Positions 27,625 to 39,016 of a DNA stretch of 64,000 nucleotides are shown here, piece by piece. The number at the start of each line of letters is the position of its first letter. The first letter of the stretch is position 1. The position numbers were made by a program, and so were the translations under genes. The stretch covers positions 1 to 64,000 of the forward strand of contig UEGQ01000003.1 in assembly GCA_900466005.1 (NCBI GenBank), read 5' to 3'. The DNA comes from Hyphomicrobiales bacterium (GTDB taxonomy: Bacteria > Pseudomonadota > Alphaproteobacteria > Rhizobiales > Rhizobiaceae). The notes below the pieces were generated by a model that saw nothing but the letters and a program-made list of their open reading frames with translations, searched no databases and was not told where the DNA came from.

Positions 27625-27647
27625 ATTCCCGGAAAGGCGAAGAATAG

Positions 27648-27681
27648 AGAAGCCCGGCGCTGATCGCAGCGCCGGGCTTCT
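27648..27681 (+). terminator. Terminator after fabI
   Basis: A perfect 15-bp stem (27648-27662 with 27667-27681) with an ATCG tetraloop is followed by GCCGTTTCATC. The T run is short, but the hairpin is very stable. It lies between the convergent fabI and methyltransferase genes and may serve both. Confidence 0.7.
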
Positions 27682-27710
27682 GCCGTTTCATCGGATGAGC
27701 CGTTTGGCCT

Positions 27711-28727
27711 TTACTTCTTGGCCCACAGAACCTTGTAGCGGGCGTTACGACAGGTCTCTCCGTGTTCGCGAAAGCTCTCGCCGAGCGTCGCCTCGTAGGG
27801 TAGGCCTCGGTTGGCGACGAGCATCAGCATTCCACCGCCACGCAGTGCCTGACTGGCGGCGGTGATCAACGCTTTGCCGAGCGATGGTTCGGCTGCGTGT
27901 CCCTCGTGGAAGGGCGGATTCATGATGACCAGGTCGTATTTCTCCCTGATCGGCTCGCGCGCGAGATCCTGCCAGAAGAAACGTGCAGAGACGTCCGGGC
28001 AGTTCGCCGCCATGTTGGCCTTGGCGCATTCGAGCGCTTGGTAATCGGCTTCGAAGAGGTCGATACGGTTGACCCGGGGGGAGCGCTCCGCAAGCATGAC
28101 GGAAAGGTAGCCCCAACCGGCTCCGAGATCGGCAGCATTGCCGTCGAAGTTTTCCGGCAGGCGACCTGCGAGCAGCTCCGAACCGGCATCGATGCGGTCG
28201 TGGGAGAACATGCCGGCAACGGTGCGAAAACGGCCGTCAACCGTGACATGGGCCGCCTCGAGCATGCCGACGGTCGCCGACCGCTCCTCGGGAACAACGA
28301 ACCACAGCGCCACACCATGGTACTTCGGCATATGATCTACAACGAGCCCGAGCGCATCAAGGCGCTTGCGCAGCGGCTGAATGCCATCCTCCTTGCCGCC
28401 TGCCACGACGATGAGGCCGCCCGTTTTTGTGCGCTTCAATGCCTCGGCAATCCGGTTCTCGTTCTCGCCGCGATGTTTTCCGCACAGGACCAGAGCTCCG
28501 TCGTAGCCGTCTCCTTCCGGCAGAGGCAGTGGCTCGGCGCCTGTAGCCTCCAGCTGAAGGAAAGCCGGGCGTAGCCCCTGCACCGCGACGATCGCCGCCG
28601 CGAAGCCGCTCGGAGGGGCAACGCCGGCTTCAGCACCCAGGAACAGAAAGCGCTCTCCTGCCTGCGGCATCGACAACACGTCGGAAGCGAATGGGTGGAA
28701 CAGGGTCTTCAGGGTATCGCGGCTCAT
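27711..28727 (-). CDS. Class I methyltransferase, RsmC-like (16S rRNA guanine-N2)
   Basis: This is a 338-residue SAM-dependent methyltransferase with two tandem Rossmann-like halves, as in RsmC. The C-terminal catalytic half has the SAM loop 'AADLGAGWGYLSVML' and the N-methyltransferase motif NPPFHEG. RsmC methylates G1207 of 16S rRNA; RlmG is the alternative. The start at 28727 (MSRDTLKTLF) is the first ATG and fits the domain. It lies downstream of pnp on the same strand, about 75 bases away. Confidence 0.83.
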   Translation of the reverse strand: MSRDTLKTLFHPFASDVLSMPQAGERFLFLGAEAGVAPPSGFAAAIVAVQGLRPAFLQLEATGAEPLPLPEGDGYDGALVLCGKHRGENENRIAEALKRTKTGGLIVVAGGKEDGIQPLRKRLDALGLVVDHMPKYHGVALWFVVPEERSATVGMLEAAHVTVDGRFRTVAGMFSHDRIDAGSELLAGRLPENFDGNAADLGAGWGYLSVMLAERSPRVNRIDLFEADYQALECAKANMAANCPDVSARFFWQDLAREPIREKYDLVIMNPPFHEGHAAEPSLGKALITAASQALRGGGMLMLVANRGLPYEATLGESFREHGETCRNARYKVLWAKK

Positions 28728-28802
28728 GGCTCGGTCTTCTCTCTCGGCGAACGAAAAAGGCGCGGAATTTCTCCCGCGCCTCGGATCGGGGACGAAACGT
28801 GC

Positions 28803-30947
28803 TTATTCGGCAGCCTCGCCTTCGTCCTTCTTCTTCTCGGCAACGATTTCCTTGCCGGTCGCCTGGTCCACGGCCTTCATCGACAGGCGGACCTTGCCGC
28901 GTTCATCGAAGCCCATGAGCTTGACCCAGACCTTGTCGCCTTCCTTGACGACATCGGTCGTCTTGGCGACGCGCTCGGAAGCAAGCTGCGAAATGTGGAC
29001 GAGACCGTCGCGAGCGCCGAAGAAGTTGACGAACGCGCCGAAGTCTGCGGTCTTGACGACCGTTCCTTCGTAGATTGCACCAACTTCCGGCTCTGCCACG
29101 ATGGAGTGGATCCACTTGCGGGCAGCCTCGATCTCCTTGCCGGAAGACGAGGCGATCTTGACGGTACCGTCGTCTTCGATGTTGATCTTCGCGCCGGTCT
29201 TTTCGACGATTTCGCGGATGACCTTGCCGCCGGAGCCGATAACTTCGCGGATCTTGTCGACCGGAATGTTCATAACTTCGATGCGCGGCGCGAATTCGCC
29301 GAGTTGGCCGCGGCTCTCGGTAATGGCCTTCGCCATTTCGCCGAGGATGTGCTTGCGGCCGCCCTGCGCCTGGCCGAGTGCAACCTTCATGATCTCTTCG
29401 GTGATACCGGCGATCTTGATGTCCATCTGCAGCGAGGTGATGCCATCTGCCGTGCCGGCGACCTTGAAGTCCATGTCGCCGAGGTGGTCTTCGTCGCCGA
29501 GGATGTCAGAAAGAACGGCGAAGCGATCACCTTCGAGGATCAGGCCCATGGCGATACCGGCGACGGGCTTGGACAGCGGAACGCCAGCGTCCATGAGAGC
29601 GAGCGAGGTGCCGCAGACGGTCGCCATCGAAGACGAACCGTTCGATTCCGTGATCTCGGAAACCACGCGCAACGTGTAGGGGAACTGCTCGGCGGTCGGC
29701 AGCATCGGGTGGATTGCGCGCCAGGCGAGCTTGCCATGGCCGATTTCGCGACGGCCCGGGGAGCCCATGCGACCCGTCTCACCGACCGAATAGGGCGGGA
29801 AGTTATAGTGCAGCATGAAGTTTTCTTTGTACATACCGGTCAGGCTATCGACATACTGCTCGTCTTCCCCGGTGCCGAGCGTGGCAACGACGATGGCCTG
29901 GGTTTCACCGCGGGTGAAGAGAGCCGAACCATGCGTGCGCGGCAGGATACCGACTTCTGCGACGATCGGGCGAACGGTCTCGAGATCGCGGCCGTCGATG
30001 CGGCTCTTGGTGTCGAGAATGTTCCAGCGAACGATCTTCGCCTGCAGGTGCTTGAAGACGGCGCCGACTTCTTCGGCCGAGTACTTGGCTTCGCCTTCTT
30101 CGGGAAGGAAGTGAGCCTTCACCTTGGCCTTGACGGCATCGACAGCGGCGTAACGCTCGGCCTTCTGCGTGATCTTGTAGGCGTCACGCAGTTCGGCTTC
30201 GGCGATCGACAACATTTCGGATTCGAGAGCGGAGTGATCCTCCGGCTCGAATTCGCGCGGCTCCTTGGCGGCGACTTCGGCGAGCTTGATGATCGCATCG
30301 ATGACCGGCTGGAAGCCGCGATGGCCGAACATGACGGCGCCGAGCATGACGTCTTCCGGCAATTCCTTCGCTTCCGATTCGACCATCAGCACCGCGTCCT
30401 GGGTGCCGGCAACAACGAGATCGAGGCTCGATTCGTCCATCTCGTCGAGATGCGGGTTCAGAACATATTCACCGTTGATGTAGCCGACGCGAGCGCCGCC
30501 GATCGGGCCCATGAAGGGTACGCCGGAGAGCGTGAGCGCAGCCGAGGTGGCGACCATAGACAGGATGTCGGGGTTATTTTCGAGGTCATGCTGTATGACG
30601 GTGACGACGACCTGCGTATCGTTCTTGTAGCCCTCCGGGAAGAGCGGGCGGATCGGACGGTCGATCAGGCGGGAAACGAGCGTTTCGTTCTCGGAAGGAC
30701 GACCTTCGCGCTTGAAGTAACCGCCTGGGATCTTGCCGGCGGCATAGGTCTTTTCCTGGTAGTTGACGGTGAGCGGGAAGAAGTCCTGGCCGGCCTTCGG
30801 CGCCTTGGCCGAAACGACGGTCGCGAGAACGACGGTTTCGCCGTAGGTGGCGAGAACGGCACCGTCGGCCTGACGGGCGATCTTGCCGGTTTCGAGCTTC
30901 AGCGGGCGGCCTGCCCACTCGATTTCTACGCTATGAATGTCAAACAT
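28803..30947 (-). CDS. pnp: Polynucleotide phosphorylase
   Basis: PNPase degrades RNA 3'-5' by phosphorolysis and is part of the RNA degradosome. It has 714 residues: two RNase PH domains (first with '[12 protein letters not shown]', second with '[16 protein letters not shown]'), a GSGGK KH domain ('[18 protein letters not shown]') and a C-terminal S1 domain ('[19 protein letters not shown]'). The ATG at 30947 has a GGAGAAGGAAAA leader. It lies downstream of rpsO, as in most bacteria. Confidence 0.98.
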   Translation of the reverse strand: MFDIHSVEIEWAGRPLKLETGKIARQADGAVLATYGETVVLATVVSAKAPKAGQDFFPLTVNYQEKTYAAGKIPGGYFKREGRPSENETLVSRLIDRPIRPLFPEGYKNDTQVVVTVIQHDLENNPDILSMVATSAALTLSGVPFMGPIGGARVGYINGEYVLNPHLDEMDESSLDLVVAGTQDAVLMVESEAKELPEDVMLGAVMFGHRGFQPVIDAIIKLAEVAAKEPREFEPEDHSALESEMLSIAEAELRDAYKITQKAERYAAVDAVKAKVKAHFLPEEGEAKYSAEEVGAVFKHLQAKIVRWNILDTKSRIDGRDLETVRPIVAEVGILPRTHGSALFTRGETQAIVVATLGTGEDEQYVDSLTGMYKENFMLHYNFPPYSVGETGRMGSPGRREIGHGKLAWRAIHPMLPTAEQFPYTLRVVSEITESNGSSSMATVCGTSLALMDAGVPLSKPVAGIAMGLILEGDRFAVLSDILGDEDHLGDMDFKVAGTADGITSLQMDIKIAGITEEIMKVALGQAQGGRKHILGEMAKAITESRGQLGEFAPRIEVMNIPVDKIREVIGSGGKVIREIVEKTGAKINIEDDGTVKIASSSGKEIEAARKWIHSIVAEPEVGAIYEGTVVKTADFGAFVNFFGARDGLVHISQLASERVAKTTDVVKEGDKVWVKLMGFDERGKVRLSMKAVDQATGKEIVAEKKKDEGEAAE

Positions 30948-31294
30948 TGCCTTTTCCTTCTCCGCGGAAAGCAGCGCTCATGTTCCTTCTTGCGGAACAG
31001 GCCGTCGCGGCCGCGGGAATGCTGACGTATCACGGGCAAGACAGCAGGAAGCTTTTCAGGTGGCGCATGGCGTCAGCGGTACGATATTCCGCGCCATCAC
31101 GCCCTGTTCGCTCTCGAAGCCGAAGCCTCGTTGCGCGTGCCAGACCATCCTGGCAAAAAGCACCCGGCAATCCTGCCCCATGACAGGTCATCGGTTGGTT
31201 CTGGCGGCACCGGCCCATCCGGTCCGCCCTATGTTGCTGCCCGGGAGCAATTTCGCTCCGGCCGGGCCTTCGAGACACAAGTCCCGATAGAAAG
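30948..31294. other. rpsO-pnp intergenic region
   Basis: About 350 bases on the minus strand between the rpsO terminator and pnp. It holds the pnp leader. A GC-rich inverted repeat (GGCCGCGACGGCC) lies near 31000-31012, about 55-65 bases before the pnp start. In enterics the pnp leader is cut by RNase III for autoregulation; whether this one folds likewise is not clear from reading. No gene is seen. Confidence 0.45.
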
Positions 31295-31324
31295 CCGGCG
31301 GACCTCCGCAAGGAAGTCCGCCGG
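31295..31324 (-). terminator. Terminator after rpsO
   Basis: A 9-bp GC-rich stem (31295-31303 with 31316-31324) and a 12-base loop are followed on the minus strand by CTTTCTATC. It lies 6 bases past the rpsO stop, so pnp probably has its own promoter or depends on readthrough. Confidence 0.65.
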
Positions 31325-31330
31325 AACATG

Positions 31331-31600
31331 TTAGCGGCGAATGCCCAGGCGAGCGATCAGGCCGTTGTAGCGGGCCTCGTCCTTCTTCTTGAGGTAGTCA
31401 AGAAGCGAACGACGGCTGGAAACCAGGGTCAGAAGGCCACGGCGGGAGTGGTTGTCCTTCTTGTGGCCCTTGAAATGTTCCGTCAGGTTGTTGATCCGCT
31501 CGGTCAGGATCGCGACCTGTACTTCCGGCGAACCCGTGTCGCCTTCCTTGGTCGCGTATTCCTTGATCAGGGCAGCCTTGCGCTCTGCAGTAATCGACAT
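31331..31600 (-). CDS. rpsO: Ribosomal protein S15
   Basis: This primary 16S rRNA-binding protein of the 30S platform has 89 residues, the exact family length. Its pattern '[19 protein letters not shown]', '[16 protein letters not shown]' and '[16 protein letters not shown]' is the conserved S15 core. The start at 31600 has an AAAGGATACTG leader. It is transcribed with truB upstream and pnp downstream. Confidence 0.99.
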   Translation of the reverse strand: MSITAERKAALIKEYATKEGDTGSPEVQVAILTERINNLTEHFKGHKKDNHSRRGLLTLVSSRRSLLDYLKKKDEARYNGLIARLGIRR

Positions 31601-31752
31601 CGCAGTATCCTTTCAATGTCAGGAGAGAAGACGCCATATGCCGAGATGTCGTCCAGCATTGGCCATGAAAAGCAGGTGGACGGACCGCCATGCTGGCGCT
31701 GCCTATAAACCATTCAGGCGAGAATTGGAAGCGCTGATTACAGGCTGTAGCT

Positions 31753-32682
31753 TCAGGTAAAAACCCGCCGCGGATGAAACTCTCCGCCGGCAATCTCGCC
31801 GATTGCGACCAGCTTCCCAGCGGCAAGCGCCACCGCTTCCGGTTCGGCAACTGGTGCATCGCGACCGCGCAGGATGATCGGATTGCCCATGCGAAGACGA
31901 TGCGCCTGATCCTCGCTCACCCTGATCTGCGGCAAGGCGGCAAGCGCCTCGCTGGTGTCGATGAGAAACTCGTCCAGCGCCGCCAGCCGCTCGTCGCGGT
32001 CCTCGATCTTTTCCAGTGCGACAAGGTCTGCCAGCGGAACCATGGTTTCTTCCGCAAAGGGGGCGACATAGGTGCGGCGGAGGAGAGAGATATGGCCGTA
32101 GCAACCGAGGTCACGGCCGAAATCGCGGGCAAGCGAGCGCACATAGGTGCCCTTGCCGCATTCCACCTCGAAATGTGCCTGGTCCTTCTCGCACGTCAGC
32201 AATGTCAGGCGGTGAACCTCGACCTCGCGCGACGGGATGTCGACGGTCTCGCCGTCGCGGGCGAGGTCGTAGGCGCGTTCGCCGGCGATCTTGATCGCTG
32301 AGAATTGCGGGGGCACCTGAGAGATGACGCCGGTGTACCGTGGCAGTAGCGTCCGTATCGCCTCTTCGGTCGGCCGAGCCGTGGATGTCTGCGTTACGTC
32401 GCCTTCGAGATCGTCGGTCGAGCGCTCTTCGCCCCACGTGACGGTGAATTCGTAGATCTTTCTGCCGTCCATGACATAAGGGACGGTTTTCGTCGCATCA
32501 CCGAGCGCAATCGGAAGCATGCCCGAGGCGAGCGGATCGAGCGTGCCGGCGTGGCCGGCCTTCTGGGCGTTGAACAGCCACTTGATTTTGGAAACCGCTT
32601 CCGTTGAACCGAAATCGGCAGGCTTGTCGAGGATCAGCCAGCCCGAAACGGGGCGGCCCTTGGGCTTGCGAGGCTTGGACAT
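31753..32682 (-). CDS. truB: tRNA pseudouridine-55 synthase
   Basis: TruB makes pseudouridine 55 in the T loop of tRNAs. It has 309 residues with '[20 protein letters not shown]', the catalytic Asp in '[19 protein letters not shown]' and '[16 protein letters not shown]'. A C-terminal PUA-like part ends '[10 protein letters not shown]'. The start at 32682 is six bases after the rbfA stop, so the two genes are coupled. Confidence 0.97.
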   Translation of the reverse strand: MSKPRKPKGRPVSGWLILDKPADFGSTEAVSKIKWLFNAQKAGHAGTLDPLASGMLPIALGDATKTVPYVMDGRKIYEFTVTWGEERSTDDLEGDVTQTSTARPTEEAIRTLLPRYTGVISQVPPQFSAIKIAGERAYDLARDGETVDIPSREVEVHRLTLLTCEKDQAHFEVECGKGTYVRSLARDFGRDLGCYGHISLLRRTYVAPFAEETMVPLADLVALEKIEDRDERLAALDEFLIDTSEALAALPQIRVSEDQAHRLRMGNPIILRGRDAPVAEPEAVALAAGKLVAIGEIAGGEFHPRRVFT

Positions 32683-32688
32683 GCGTCT

Positions 32689-33099
32689 CTATTCTTGTTC
32701 GTCGTCGCGGTCGGCGTCGAGATCTCGGCTGACTTCGGGCGAGCGCAGCAGCGCATCGATCTTCTGGTAGTTGTCGAAACTGGTATCGTCGCGGAAGCGA
32801 ACTTCCGGCATGTACTTCATCTGCCGCAATTGCGGGCCGAGGCGGCCACGAATGTACTTCGCATTGCGGTTCAGCGCATCGATGACCGCATTGTGGTCGG
32901 GGACGCCGAGCGGCGTCACATAGGCCGTGGCAATCTTCAAATCCGGCGACATGCGGACTTCGGAGATGGAAATCACGGTCTTTTCGATCAGTGGGTCGCG
33001 TACTTCGCCGCGCTGCAGAACCTGGGTGATCGCGGCGCGAACCTGTTCTCCGACGCGGAGCATGCGCTGGGATGGAGCGGAAGAGGTTGGTCTGGTCAT
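32689..33099 (-). CDS. rbfA: 30S ribosome-binding factor A
   Basis: RbfA helps late 30S maturation and cold adaptation. It has about 136 residues with a KH-like fold: '[17 protein letters not shown]', '[20 protein letters not shown]' and '[19 protein letters not shown]'. ATG codons lie at 33105 and 33099; AGG is directly adjacent to the first, so I take 33099. It is part of the nusA-infB-rbfA-truB operon. Confidence 0.95.
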   Translation of the reverse strand: MTRPTSSAPSQRMLRVGEQVRAAITQVLQRGEVRDPLIEKTVISISEVRMSPDLKIATAYVTPLGVPDHNAVIDALNRNAKYIRGRLGPQLRQMKYMPEVRFRDDTSFDNYQKIDALLRSPEVSRDLDADRDDEQE

Positions 33100-33173
33100 C
33101 GTCATCCTGCCTTAAACAAAGCGAGCGCCGGATCGCCGGCGCCCGCAACTTGTTCGGATTGTGATCGCCGGCT

Positions 33174-35825
33174 TTAGAGCGTGCGCGTAACGTGCTCCAC
33201 GCGGAAGCACTCGATAACGTCTCCGGCACGAATGTCTTCGTAGTTCTCGAAAGCCATGCCGCATTCCTGCCCGACAGGTACTTCCGAGACTTCGTCCTTG
33301 AAGCGCTTGAGCGTCTTGAGCTTGCCTTCGTGGATGACGACGTTGTCGCGTACCAGCCGGACACCTGCGCCACGCTCGACCTTGCCTTCGGTAACGCGGC
33401 AACCCGCGACCTTGCCGACCTTGGTAATGTTGAAGACCTCGAGGATCTCTGCGTTGCCGAGGAAGGTCTCGCGCCGTTCCGGCGAGAGAAGACCCGACAT
33501 CGCCGCCTTCACGTCATCCACCAGGTCGTAGATGATGTTGTAGTAGCGGATCTCGATGCCGCCACGTTCAGCCGCCTGACGGGCTTGCGTGTTTGCGCGG
33601 ACGTTGAAGCCGATGATGGCAGCGTTCGACGCCTCGGCAAGCGAGATGTCGGACTCGGTGACGCCGCCGACCGCCGAGTGGACGATGCGCGCACGCACCT
33701 CCTCGGTGCCGAGCTTGTCCAGCGCGCCGGCAATCGCCTCGATCGAACCCTGCACGTCGCCCTTGATGACCAGCGGGAACTCCTTCATGCCGGAGGTCTG
33801 AAGCTGGCTCATCATCTGTTCGAGCGAACCGCGAGAACCCGACTGGCGAGCTGCCGCCTTGTCGCGTGCCAGACGCAGACGGTACTCGGAGATCTCGCGA
33901 GCGCGGGCCTCGTTCTCGACGACGGCGAACTTGTCGCCGGCTGCCGGCGTGCCGGAAAGACCGAGAACCTCGACCGGCATAGCCGGACCGGCTTCCTTGA
34001 CGTGGTCGCCCTTGTCGTTGACGAGCGCGCGCACGCGTCCCCACTGGTCGCCGGCGACGATGATCTGGCCGGGGCGAAGCGTACCCTTCTGCACGAGGAC
34101 AGTCGCGACGGCGCCGCGGCCGCGGTCGAGTTCGGCTTCGATCACCGTACCTTCGGCCGTGCGGTTCGGATTGGCCTTGAGGTCGAGGATTTCGGCCTGC
34201 AGCAGGATCGCCTCGAGCAGCTTGTCGAGATTGGTTCCGTTCTTCGCCGAGACCTCGACGTCGAGAACTTCACCGCCCATGGATTCGACGAAGACTTCAT
34301 GCTGCAGCAGTTCCGTGCGGACCTTCTGCGGATTTGCCGTCGGCTTGTCGATCTTGTTGATCGCAACGATGATCGGAACGCCGGCCGCCTTGGCGTGATT
34401 GATCGATTCGATCGTCTGCGGCATCACGCTGTCATCGGCCGCAACGACAAGGATGGCGATATCGGTCGCCTGCGCGCCACGGGCACGCATCGCCGTGAAA
34501 GCGGCGTGACCGGGCGTGTCGATGAAGGTGATCTTCTGGCCGTTCTGCTCGACCTGATAGGCGCCGATGTGCTGGGTGATGCCACCGGCTTCGCCTGCCA
34601 CCACATTGGCGTTGCGGATGGCGTCGAGCAGCGAGGTCTTGCCGTGGTCGACGTGGCCCATGATGGTGACGACCGGCGGACGCGGAAGCAGTTCGCCTTC
34701 CTCGTCGGCAACGTCAAAGATGCCTTCCTCGACGTCGGACTCGGAGACCCGCTTGACGGTGTGGCCGAATTCGGTCGCGATGATTTCTGCCAGGTCGGCG
34801 TCGATGACGTCGCCGGGCTTCATCATCTGGCCTTCTTTCATCAGGTACTTGATGACGTCGACCGCGCGTTCGGACATACGCTGCGACAGTTCCTGGATGG
34901 TGATGGTCTCCGGCAGCACGACCTCGCGCACGATCTTCTCGCGCGGTTCCTGCATCTGGCTGCGGCGGAACTTTTCCTGGCGGCGGCGCATCGATGCGAG
35001 CGACCGGCCGCGCGACGGCGCGCCTTCCTCGTCCACATCGGCCGTGGTGACCGTCAGCTTTCCACGCCGGCGATCGTCTTCACCCTTGGGCCGGGCGGGA
35101 ACCTTTGCCGGGGCCGGCGCGACAACCTTGCCACGCGCAGGGCCACGAGCGGCTCCGCGTTCTTCTTCCTCTTCCTCCTCCTTCCGGCTGCGGCCGAAGA
35201 CAGGAGCTGAAGGCGCTGCGGGGCGCGGGGCGGCGGGACGAACTTCGGCAGGACGAACAGGAGCTGCTGCCGCCGCCGGAGCTTCGACTTCCTGTGCCTG
35301 CGCCCCTTCTTCCTTTACTTCCACCGCACGACGCGCGGCGTCCTCGGCGGCACGGCGGGCAGCCTCTTCCGCTTCCTCCTTGCGGCGCGCTTCGTCGATG
35401 GCGCGCTGCTTGGCTTCCTCGACCTCGCGAGCCTGTGCCTCCACGAGGGCGCGGCGACGCGCTTCCATCTCTCCGGCGGACAGGTCGTGAAGGACGGCAC
35501 CTCTCGGGCGCTCCTGACGAACGGGCTGTTGCGGCTGAGGTGGGCGCTGCTGCGGTGCGCTCGGCTGGTGAACGCGCGGAGCGGGCGCGGCCGGCCGCGG
35601 GGCAGCCGGAGCCGGCTCCGCGGGGCGTGCCTGCGGGACAGGAGCGGAAGCCTTCTCGTCTTCGGGGCGGGTCAGGCGCCGTTTACGCGTCTCGACCACA
35701 ACCGCCTTCGTGCGACCGCGACCGATATCCTGGCGCACGGTGCCTTGGCTCACCCCCGAAGGTTTCAGGGTGAGAGTCTTCTTGCCCGTTACGCTGAGTG
35801 TCTTGTCGTCTTTGTTGTCGGTCAT
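33174..35825 (-). CDS. infB: Translation initiation factor IF-2
   Basis: This GTPase brings initiator tRNA to the 30S subunit. It has 883 residues. The N-terminal third is a long Ala/Pro/Glu/Arg-rich region with a coiled-coil stretch of '[19 protein letters not shown]' type. The G domain follows with G1 [10 protein letters not shown]3 DTPGHAAF, G4 NKID and G5 SAKNG, then domains II-IV ending 'RVEHVTRTL'. Start at 35825 ([10 protein letters not shown]). It lies 99 bases after the YlxR-type gene. Confidence 0.98.
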   Translation of the reverse strand: MTDNKDDKTLSVTGKKTLTLKPSGVSQGTVRQDIGRGRTKAVVVETRKRRLTRPEDEKASAPVPQARPAEPAPAAPRPAAPAPRVHQPSAPQQRPPQPQQPVRQERPRGAVLHDLSAGEMEARRRALVEAQAREVEEAKQRAIDEARRKEEAEEAARRAAEDAARRAVEVKEEGAQAQEVEAPAAAAAPVRPAEVRPAAPRPAAPSAPVFGRSRKEEEEEEERGAARGPARGKVVAPAPAKVPARPKGEDDRRRGKLTVTTADVDEEGAPSRGRSLASMRRRQEKFRRSQMQEPREKIVREVVLPETITIQELSQRMSERAVDVIKYLMKEGQMMKPGDVIDADLAEIIATEFGHTVKRVSESDVEEGIFDVADEEGELLPRPPVVTIMGHVDHGKTSLLDAIRNANVVAGEAGGITQHIGAYQVEQNGQKITFIDTPGHAAFTAMRARGAQATDIAILVVAADDSVMPQTIESINHAKAAGVPIIVAINKIDKPTANPQKVRTELLQHEVFVESMGGEVLDVEVSAKNGTNLDKLLEAILLQAEILDLKANPNRTAEGTVIEAELDRGRGAVATVLVQKGTLRPGQIIVAGDQWGRVRALVNDKGDHVKEAGPAMPVEVLGLSGTPAAGDKFAVVENEARAREISEYRLRLARDKAAARQSGSRGSLEQMMSQLQTSGMKEFPLVIKGDVQGSIEAIAGALDKLGTEEVRARIVHSAVGGVTESDISLAEASNAAIIGFNVRANTQARQAAERGGIEIRYYNIIYDLVDDVKAAMSGLLSPERRETFLGNAEILEVFNITKVGKVAGCRVTEGKVERGAGVRLVRDNVVIHEGKLKTLKRFKDEVSEVPVGQECGMAFENYEDIRAGDVIECFRVEHVTRTL

Positions 35826-35924
35826 TCCGTTCCCGTTCCTTCGAGCGTGGCCGGATGTCCTGCATCGACCGCGTCGCTCAATTCCTGTTCATCGATGCAG
35901 TGGCCGGCCGAGCCGGTGACCGCG

Positions 35925-36614
35925 TCATTGTGGTTTCTGGCCGGCGCCACCCGTCGTTAGCGGCGCGCCGCCGCGATACGTCTTGAGCAGGTTTGCGCGT
36001 TTCACTACACCTTCACCCGCCTGCCCTGCAAGCGCCGCAGCATGGATAAAAGCATTCTGGCCCATCAGTTCTTCCATTTCCGCCTCGGACAGGAGACGAA
36101 AGGAGGGTATCTCCGCATCGGTTCCCATTCCGAGGTGCCAGGCCTTGCGGGCCTGGTCGATCTTTCTCACACCGTCGGCTGCAGCATCTGCCGCATGAAA
36201 CACCGCGATGGCCTCGCCGCTGCGAACCGCCAAGTCGACCTTTGCATTGCCGGTGATGAACTGGCCCGCCTTGCGGGCCATGTTCATCATCCCTGCAAGT
36301 TGGGCGACGAGCAGGCGGTCCACGCGTTGGCCGAGATCAGGATCAGCCTTCACATCCGCCTTCAGCGCGCGCGCGAAAAGCTTCTTCGCTACCGCCTTGT
36401 CGACCGCCTCGCGACTTGCCGAAACCCAGCATCCGCGACCGGGAAGCTGCCGCTTCAAATCCGCGACGACGCTGCCGTCGGGACCGGCGACAAAACGGAT
36501 CAGCGTCTCCGGCGTTCCGCTCTGCCGCGTGACGATGCACGTGCGGCCGTTCATGTCCGCACTCTCAATGGCATCGTCATTCGGCAAGCCTTCCGGCGCA
36601 TCGCCTCGCATCAT
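35925..36614 (-). CDS. YlxR-type RNA-binding protein with L7Ae-like C-terminus
   Basis: The protein has 229 residues: an N-terminal DUF448/YlxR domain with 'RTCIVTRQSGTPETLIRFV' and 'GRGCWVSASREAVDKA', then an L7Ae/L30e-like domain with 'MMNMARKAGQFITGNAKVDLAV'. It is found between nusA and infB throughout alphaproteobacteria and probably binds RNA in ribosome assembly or transcription. Its ATG overlaps the nusA stop by four bases (ATGA), which implies translational coupling. Confidence 0.9.
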   Translation of the reverse strand: MMRGDAPEGLPNDDAIESADMNGRTCIVTRQSGTPETLIRFVAGPDGSVVADLKRQLPGRGCWVSASREAVDKAVAKKLFARALKADVKADPDLGQRVDRLLVAQLAGMMNMARKAGQFITGNAKVDLAVRSGEAIAVFHAADAAADGVRKIDQARKAWHLGMGTDAEIPSFRLLSEAEMEELMGQNAFIHAAALAGQAGEGVVKRANLLKTYRGGAPLTTGGAGQKPQ

Positions 36615-38227
36615 TCGGCCTTGTCTTCGTCCTCGGCCGCTTCTTCCGCTTCTTCGTCCACGACCTCAGCGGCAAGATCCTCCTCGGTGATCCAGCCGGC
36701 CGCCAACCGGGCCTGAACGATCATGTTTTCGGCTTCCGCGCGAGAAACGTCGAACTTCGAGAACAGCCCCTCGAACTTCTTGGTTTCGCCATCCTTGCGC
36801 TCGCTCCAGCCGACGAGATCGTCGGCTGCGCAGCCGGCGAAGTCCTCGATCGTCTTGATGCCGTCCTCGCCGAGGGCCACCATCATCTGGGCCGTCATGC
36901 CGTCGATCTGGCGCAGGTCGTCGGAAACGCCGAGTTCCTTGCGCTTGGCGTCCATTTCCGCCTCGATCTTTTCCAGATAATCGCGGGCGCGCGACTGAAT
37001 TTCCTGGGCGGTGTCCTCGTCGAAGCCCTCGATCGATGCGATTTCGTCGAGATCGACATAGGCGAGTTCCTCGACCTGGGCGAAACCTTCGGAGGCGAGC
37101 ACCTGGCCGATCATCTCGTCGACGTCGAGTGCATCCATGAAGAGGTTGGTGCGCTCGTTGAATTCCTTCTGACGACGTTCGGATTCTTCCTGCTCAGTCA
37201 TGATGTCGATGTCCCAGCCGGTGAGCTGGGAGGCGAGGCGGACGTTCTGGCCGCGACGACCGATGGCCAGCGAAAGCTGCTCGTCCGGAACGACGACCTC
37301 GATGCGCTCGGCATCCTCGTCGAGAACGACCTTCGAAACCTCGGCAGGCTGCAGCGCATTGACGATGAAGGAAGCCGGATCCTGGCTCCAGGGGATGATG
37401 TCGATCTTCTCGCCCTGCAACTCGCCGACGACGGCCTGGACGCGCGAGCCTCGCATACCGACACACGCGCCGACCGGGTCGATCGACGAGTCATTCGAAA
37501 TGACGGCGATCTTGGCACGCGAGCCCGGGTCGCGGGCAACCGACTTGATCTGGATGATGCCGTCGTAGATTTCCGGCACTTCCATGGTGAAGAGCTTCAC
37601 CATGAACTGCGGATGGGTACGCGACAGGAAGATCTGCGGACCGCGCTGTTCGCGGCGTACGTCGTAGACATAGGCGCGCACGCGGTCGCCATAGCGGAAG
37701 GTCTCGCGCGGGATCATCTCGTCGCGGCGGATGATGCCTTCGCCGCGGCCGAGATCGACGATCACATTGCCGTATTCGACACGCTTGACGGTGCCGTTGA
37801 CGATTTCGCCGACGCGATCCTTGAACTCGTCGTACTGGCGATCCCGTTCGGCTTCTCGCACCTTCTGTACGATAACCTGCTTGGCGGACTGGGCGGCGAT
37901 GCGGCCGAAATCCATCGGCGGCAGCGGATCAGCGATGAAGTCACCGATCTTGGCGTCCGGATTGCGGTCACGGGCAAGCTCGAGAGCAATCTGTGTGGAA
38001 TAGTCCTCGACCTTCTCGACAACTTCAAGAAGGCGCTGCAGACGGATCTCGCCGGTCTTGGAGTTGATATCGGCGCGAATGTTGGTTTCTGAGCCGTAGC
38101 GCGAGCGAGCGGCTTTCTGGATTGCATCGGCCATAGCGGCGAGCACAATTTCGCGGTCGATCACCTTCTCACGCGCGACCGCGTCAGCGATCTGCAAGAG
38201 CTCGAGCCGGTTAGCACTGACTGCCAT
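36611..38227 (-). CDS. nusA: Transcription elongation/termination factor NusA
   Basis: NusA binds RNA polymerase and nascent RNA and controls pausing, termination and antitermination. It has 538 residues: the N-terminal domain, an S1 domain ('[21 protein letters not shown]'), two KH domains ('[19 protein letters not shown]', '[19 protein letters not shown]') and C-terminal helix-hairpin-helix repeats that end in an acidic Glu/Asp tail. Start at 38227, 47 bases after rimP. It belongs to the rimP-nusA-infB operon. Confidence 0.98.
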   Translation of the reverse strand: MAVSANRLELLQIADAVAREKVIDREIVLAAMADAIQKAARSRYGSETNIRADINSKTGEIRLQRLLEVVEKVEDYSTQIALELARDRNPDAKIGDFIADPLPPMDFGRIAAQSAKQVIVQKVREAERDRQYDEFKDRVGEIVNGTVKRVEYGNVIVDLGRGEGIIRRDEMIPRETFRYGDRVRAYVYDVRREQRGPQIFLSRTHPQFMVKLFTMEVPEIYDGIIQIKSVARDPGSRAKIAVISNDSSIDPVGACVGMRGSRVQAVVGELQGEKIDIIPWSQDPASFIVNALQPAEVSKVVLDEDAERIEVVVPDEQLSLAIGRRGQNVRLASQLTGWDIDIMTEQEESERRQKEFNERTNLFMDALDVDEMIGQVLASEGFAQVEELAYVDLDEIASIEGFDEDTAQEIQSRARDYLEKIEAEMDAKRKELGVSDDLRQIDGMTAQMMVALGEDGIKTIEDFAGCAADDLVGWSERKDGETKKFEGLFSKFDVSRAEAENMIVQARLAAGWITEEDLAAEVVDEEAEEAAEDEDKAE

Positions 38228-38274
38228 TGTCTTATGTCTCCGTCTTCACTGCCGGGGCTTGGCCCTCGAGGCGG

Positions 38275-38883
38275 TTAGTCTATCGGGGTTTCGTCGTCGT
38301 TCTCGTTCGCCGCCTGGGCTCGAGCGGCCTTGTCGGCCTTCAGCGCATCGCGGATAAGATCATCCGTCAGGATCAGCTTCGCTTCCGCCAGCGCTGTGAA
38401 CGGGATGGTTACGCGCGGCTCCTCGCCATATGCGATCTGGTCTCGCTCGATGGTAAAACCGTCCCCGTCCACTGCCGTGATCTTTCCGCGGAACCGTTTG
38501 CGGTTGTCGACCAGAATCGACGTTTCGCATTTGACGAGATGGCCCTGCCAGCGCTCGAAATCGGACTTGCGCACCATCGGCCTGTCGATACCCGGGGAGG
38601 ATACTTCCAGATGATAGGCCTTGTCGACCGGATCTTCGACGTCGAGAACCGGCGAAACCGCCATCGAGAGCTCTTCGCAATCCTCGACCGTCATGGTGCC
38701 GTCGTTGCGTTCGGCCATGATCTGGAGGGTAAGGCCGTTCTGGTTCAGGAGCCGAACCCGCACCAGCTTGAAGCCCATGGCAACGGCCACGGGCTCAATG
38801 ATTTCAGCGATGCGCCGATCCAGACCGGTTTCCGTGACAATGCGCGGCTCGCGGTCCTGCGGCGCCGGTACTTGTTCCGACAC
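38275..38883 (-). CDS. rimP: Ribosome maturation factor RimP
   Basis: RimP is needed for 30S maturation. It has 202 residues with '[19 protein letters not shown]', '[14 protein letters not shown]' and the C-terminal SH3-like '[12 protein letters not shown]'. The start is a GTG at 38883 with a strong AGGAGG site. It is the first gene of the nusA-infB operon, and its leader contains a strong terminator hairpin 44 bases upstream. Confidence 0.96.
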   Translation of the reverse strand: MSEQVPAPQDREPRIVTETGLDRRIAEIIEPVAVAMGFKLVRVRLLNQNGLTLQIMAERNDGTMTVEDCEELSMAVSPVLDVEDPVDKAYHLEVSSPGIDRPMVRKSDFERWQGHLVKCETSILVDNRKRFRGKITAVDGDGFTIERDQIAYGEEPRVTIPFTALAEAKLILTDDLIRDALKADKAARAQAANENDDETPID

Positions 38884-38926
38884 GCGTCATCCTCCTGGAT
38901 GAATTCTGCAGCTTTCCCGACCGCTA

Positions 38927-38960
38927 ACAAAAAAGAGCGGGTCCTTGCGGCCCCACTCTT
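38927..38960 (-). promoter_or_regulatory. Terminator-like hairpin in the rimP-nusA leader
   Basis: On the minus strand an imperfect 12-bp stem (38933-38944 with 38949-38960) closed by a GCAA loop is followed directly by TTTTTTG. It lies between a clear promoter (38988-39016) and the rimP GTG. No gene ends upstream on this strand, so it looks like an intrinsic terminator inside the leader, suited for attenuation or NusA autoregulation. How readthrough would be controlled is not visible; I see no clear competing antiterminator helix. Confidence 0.72.
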
Positions 38961-38987
38961 CATCTATCGATCAAGAATTTAGGCACG

Positions 38988-39016
38988 ATATACGCTTGCT
39001 TGCGCGCAAATGCAAG
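38988..39016 (-). promoter_or_regulatory. Promoter of the rimP-nusA-infB operon
   Basis: On the minus strand CTTGCA (39011-39016), a 17-base spacer and GTATAT (38988-38993) closely match the alphaproteobacterial CTTGAC-N17-CTATAT consensus. The transcript would start near 38981, giving a leader of about 100 bases before rimP. Confidence 0.7.

Noticed and set aside
28695..31025. Very long open frame (776 codons) on the plus strand opposite pnp
   Set aside because: It mirrors pnp, which has full family motifs. Long antisense frames are common in GC-rich DNA; the translation has no recognisable domain.
33192..35210. Long plus-strand frame opposite infB
   Set aside because: Shadow of infB; the predicted protein is an Asp/Val/Leu-rich mirror without motifs.
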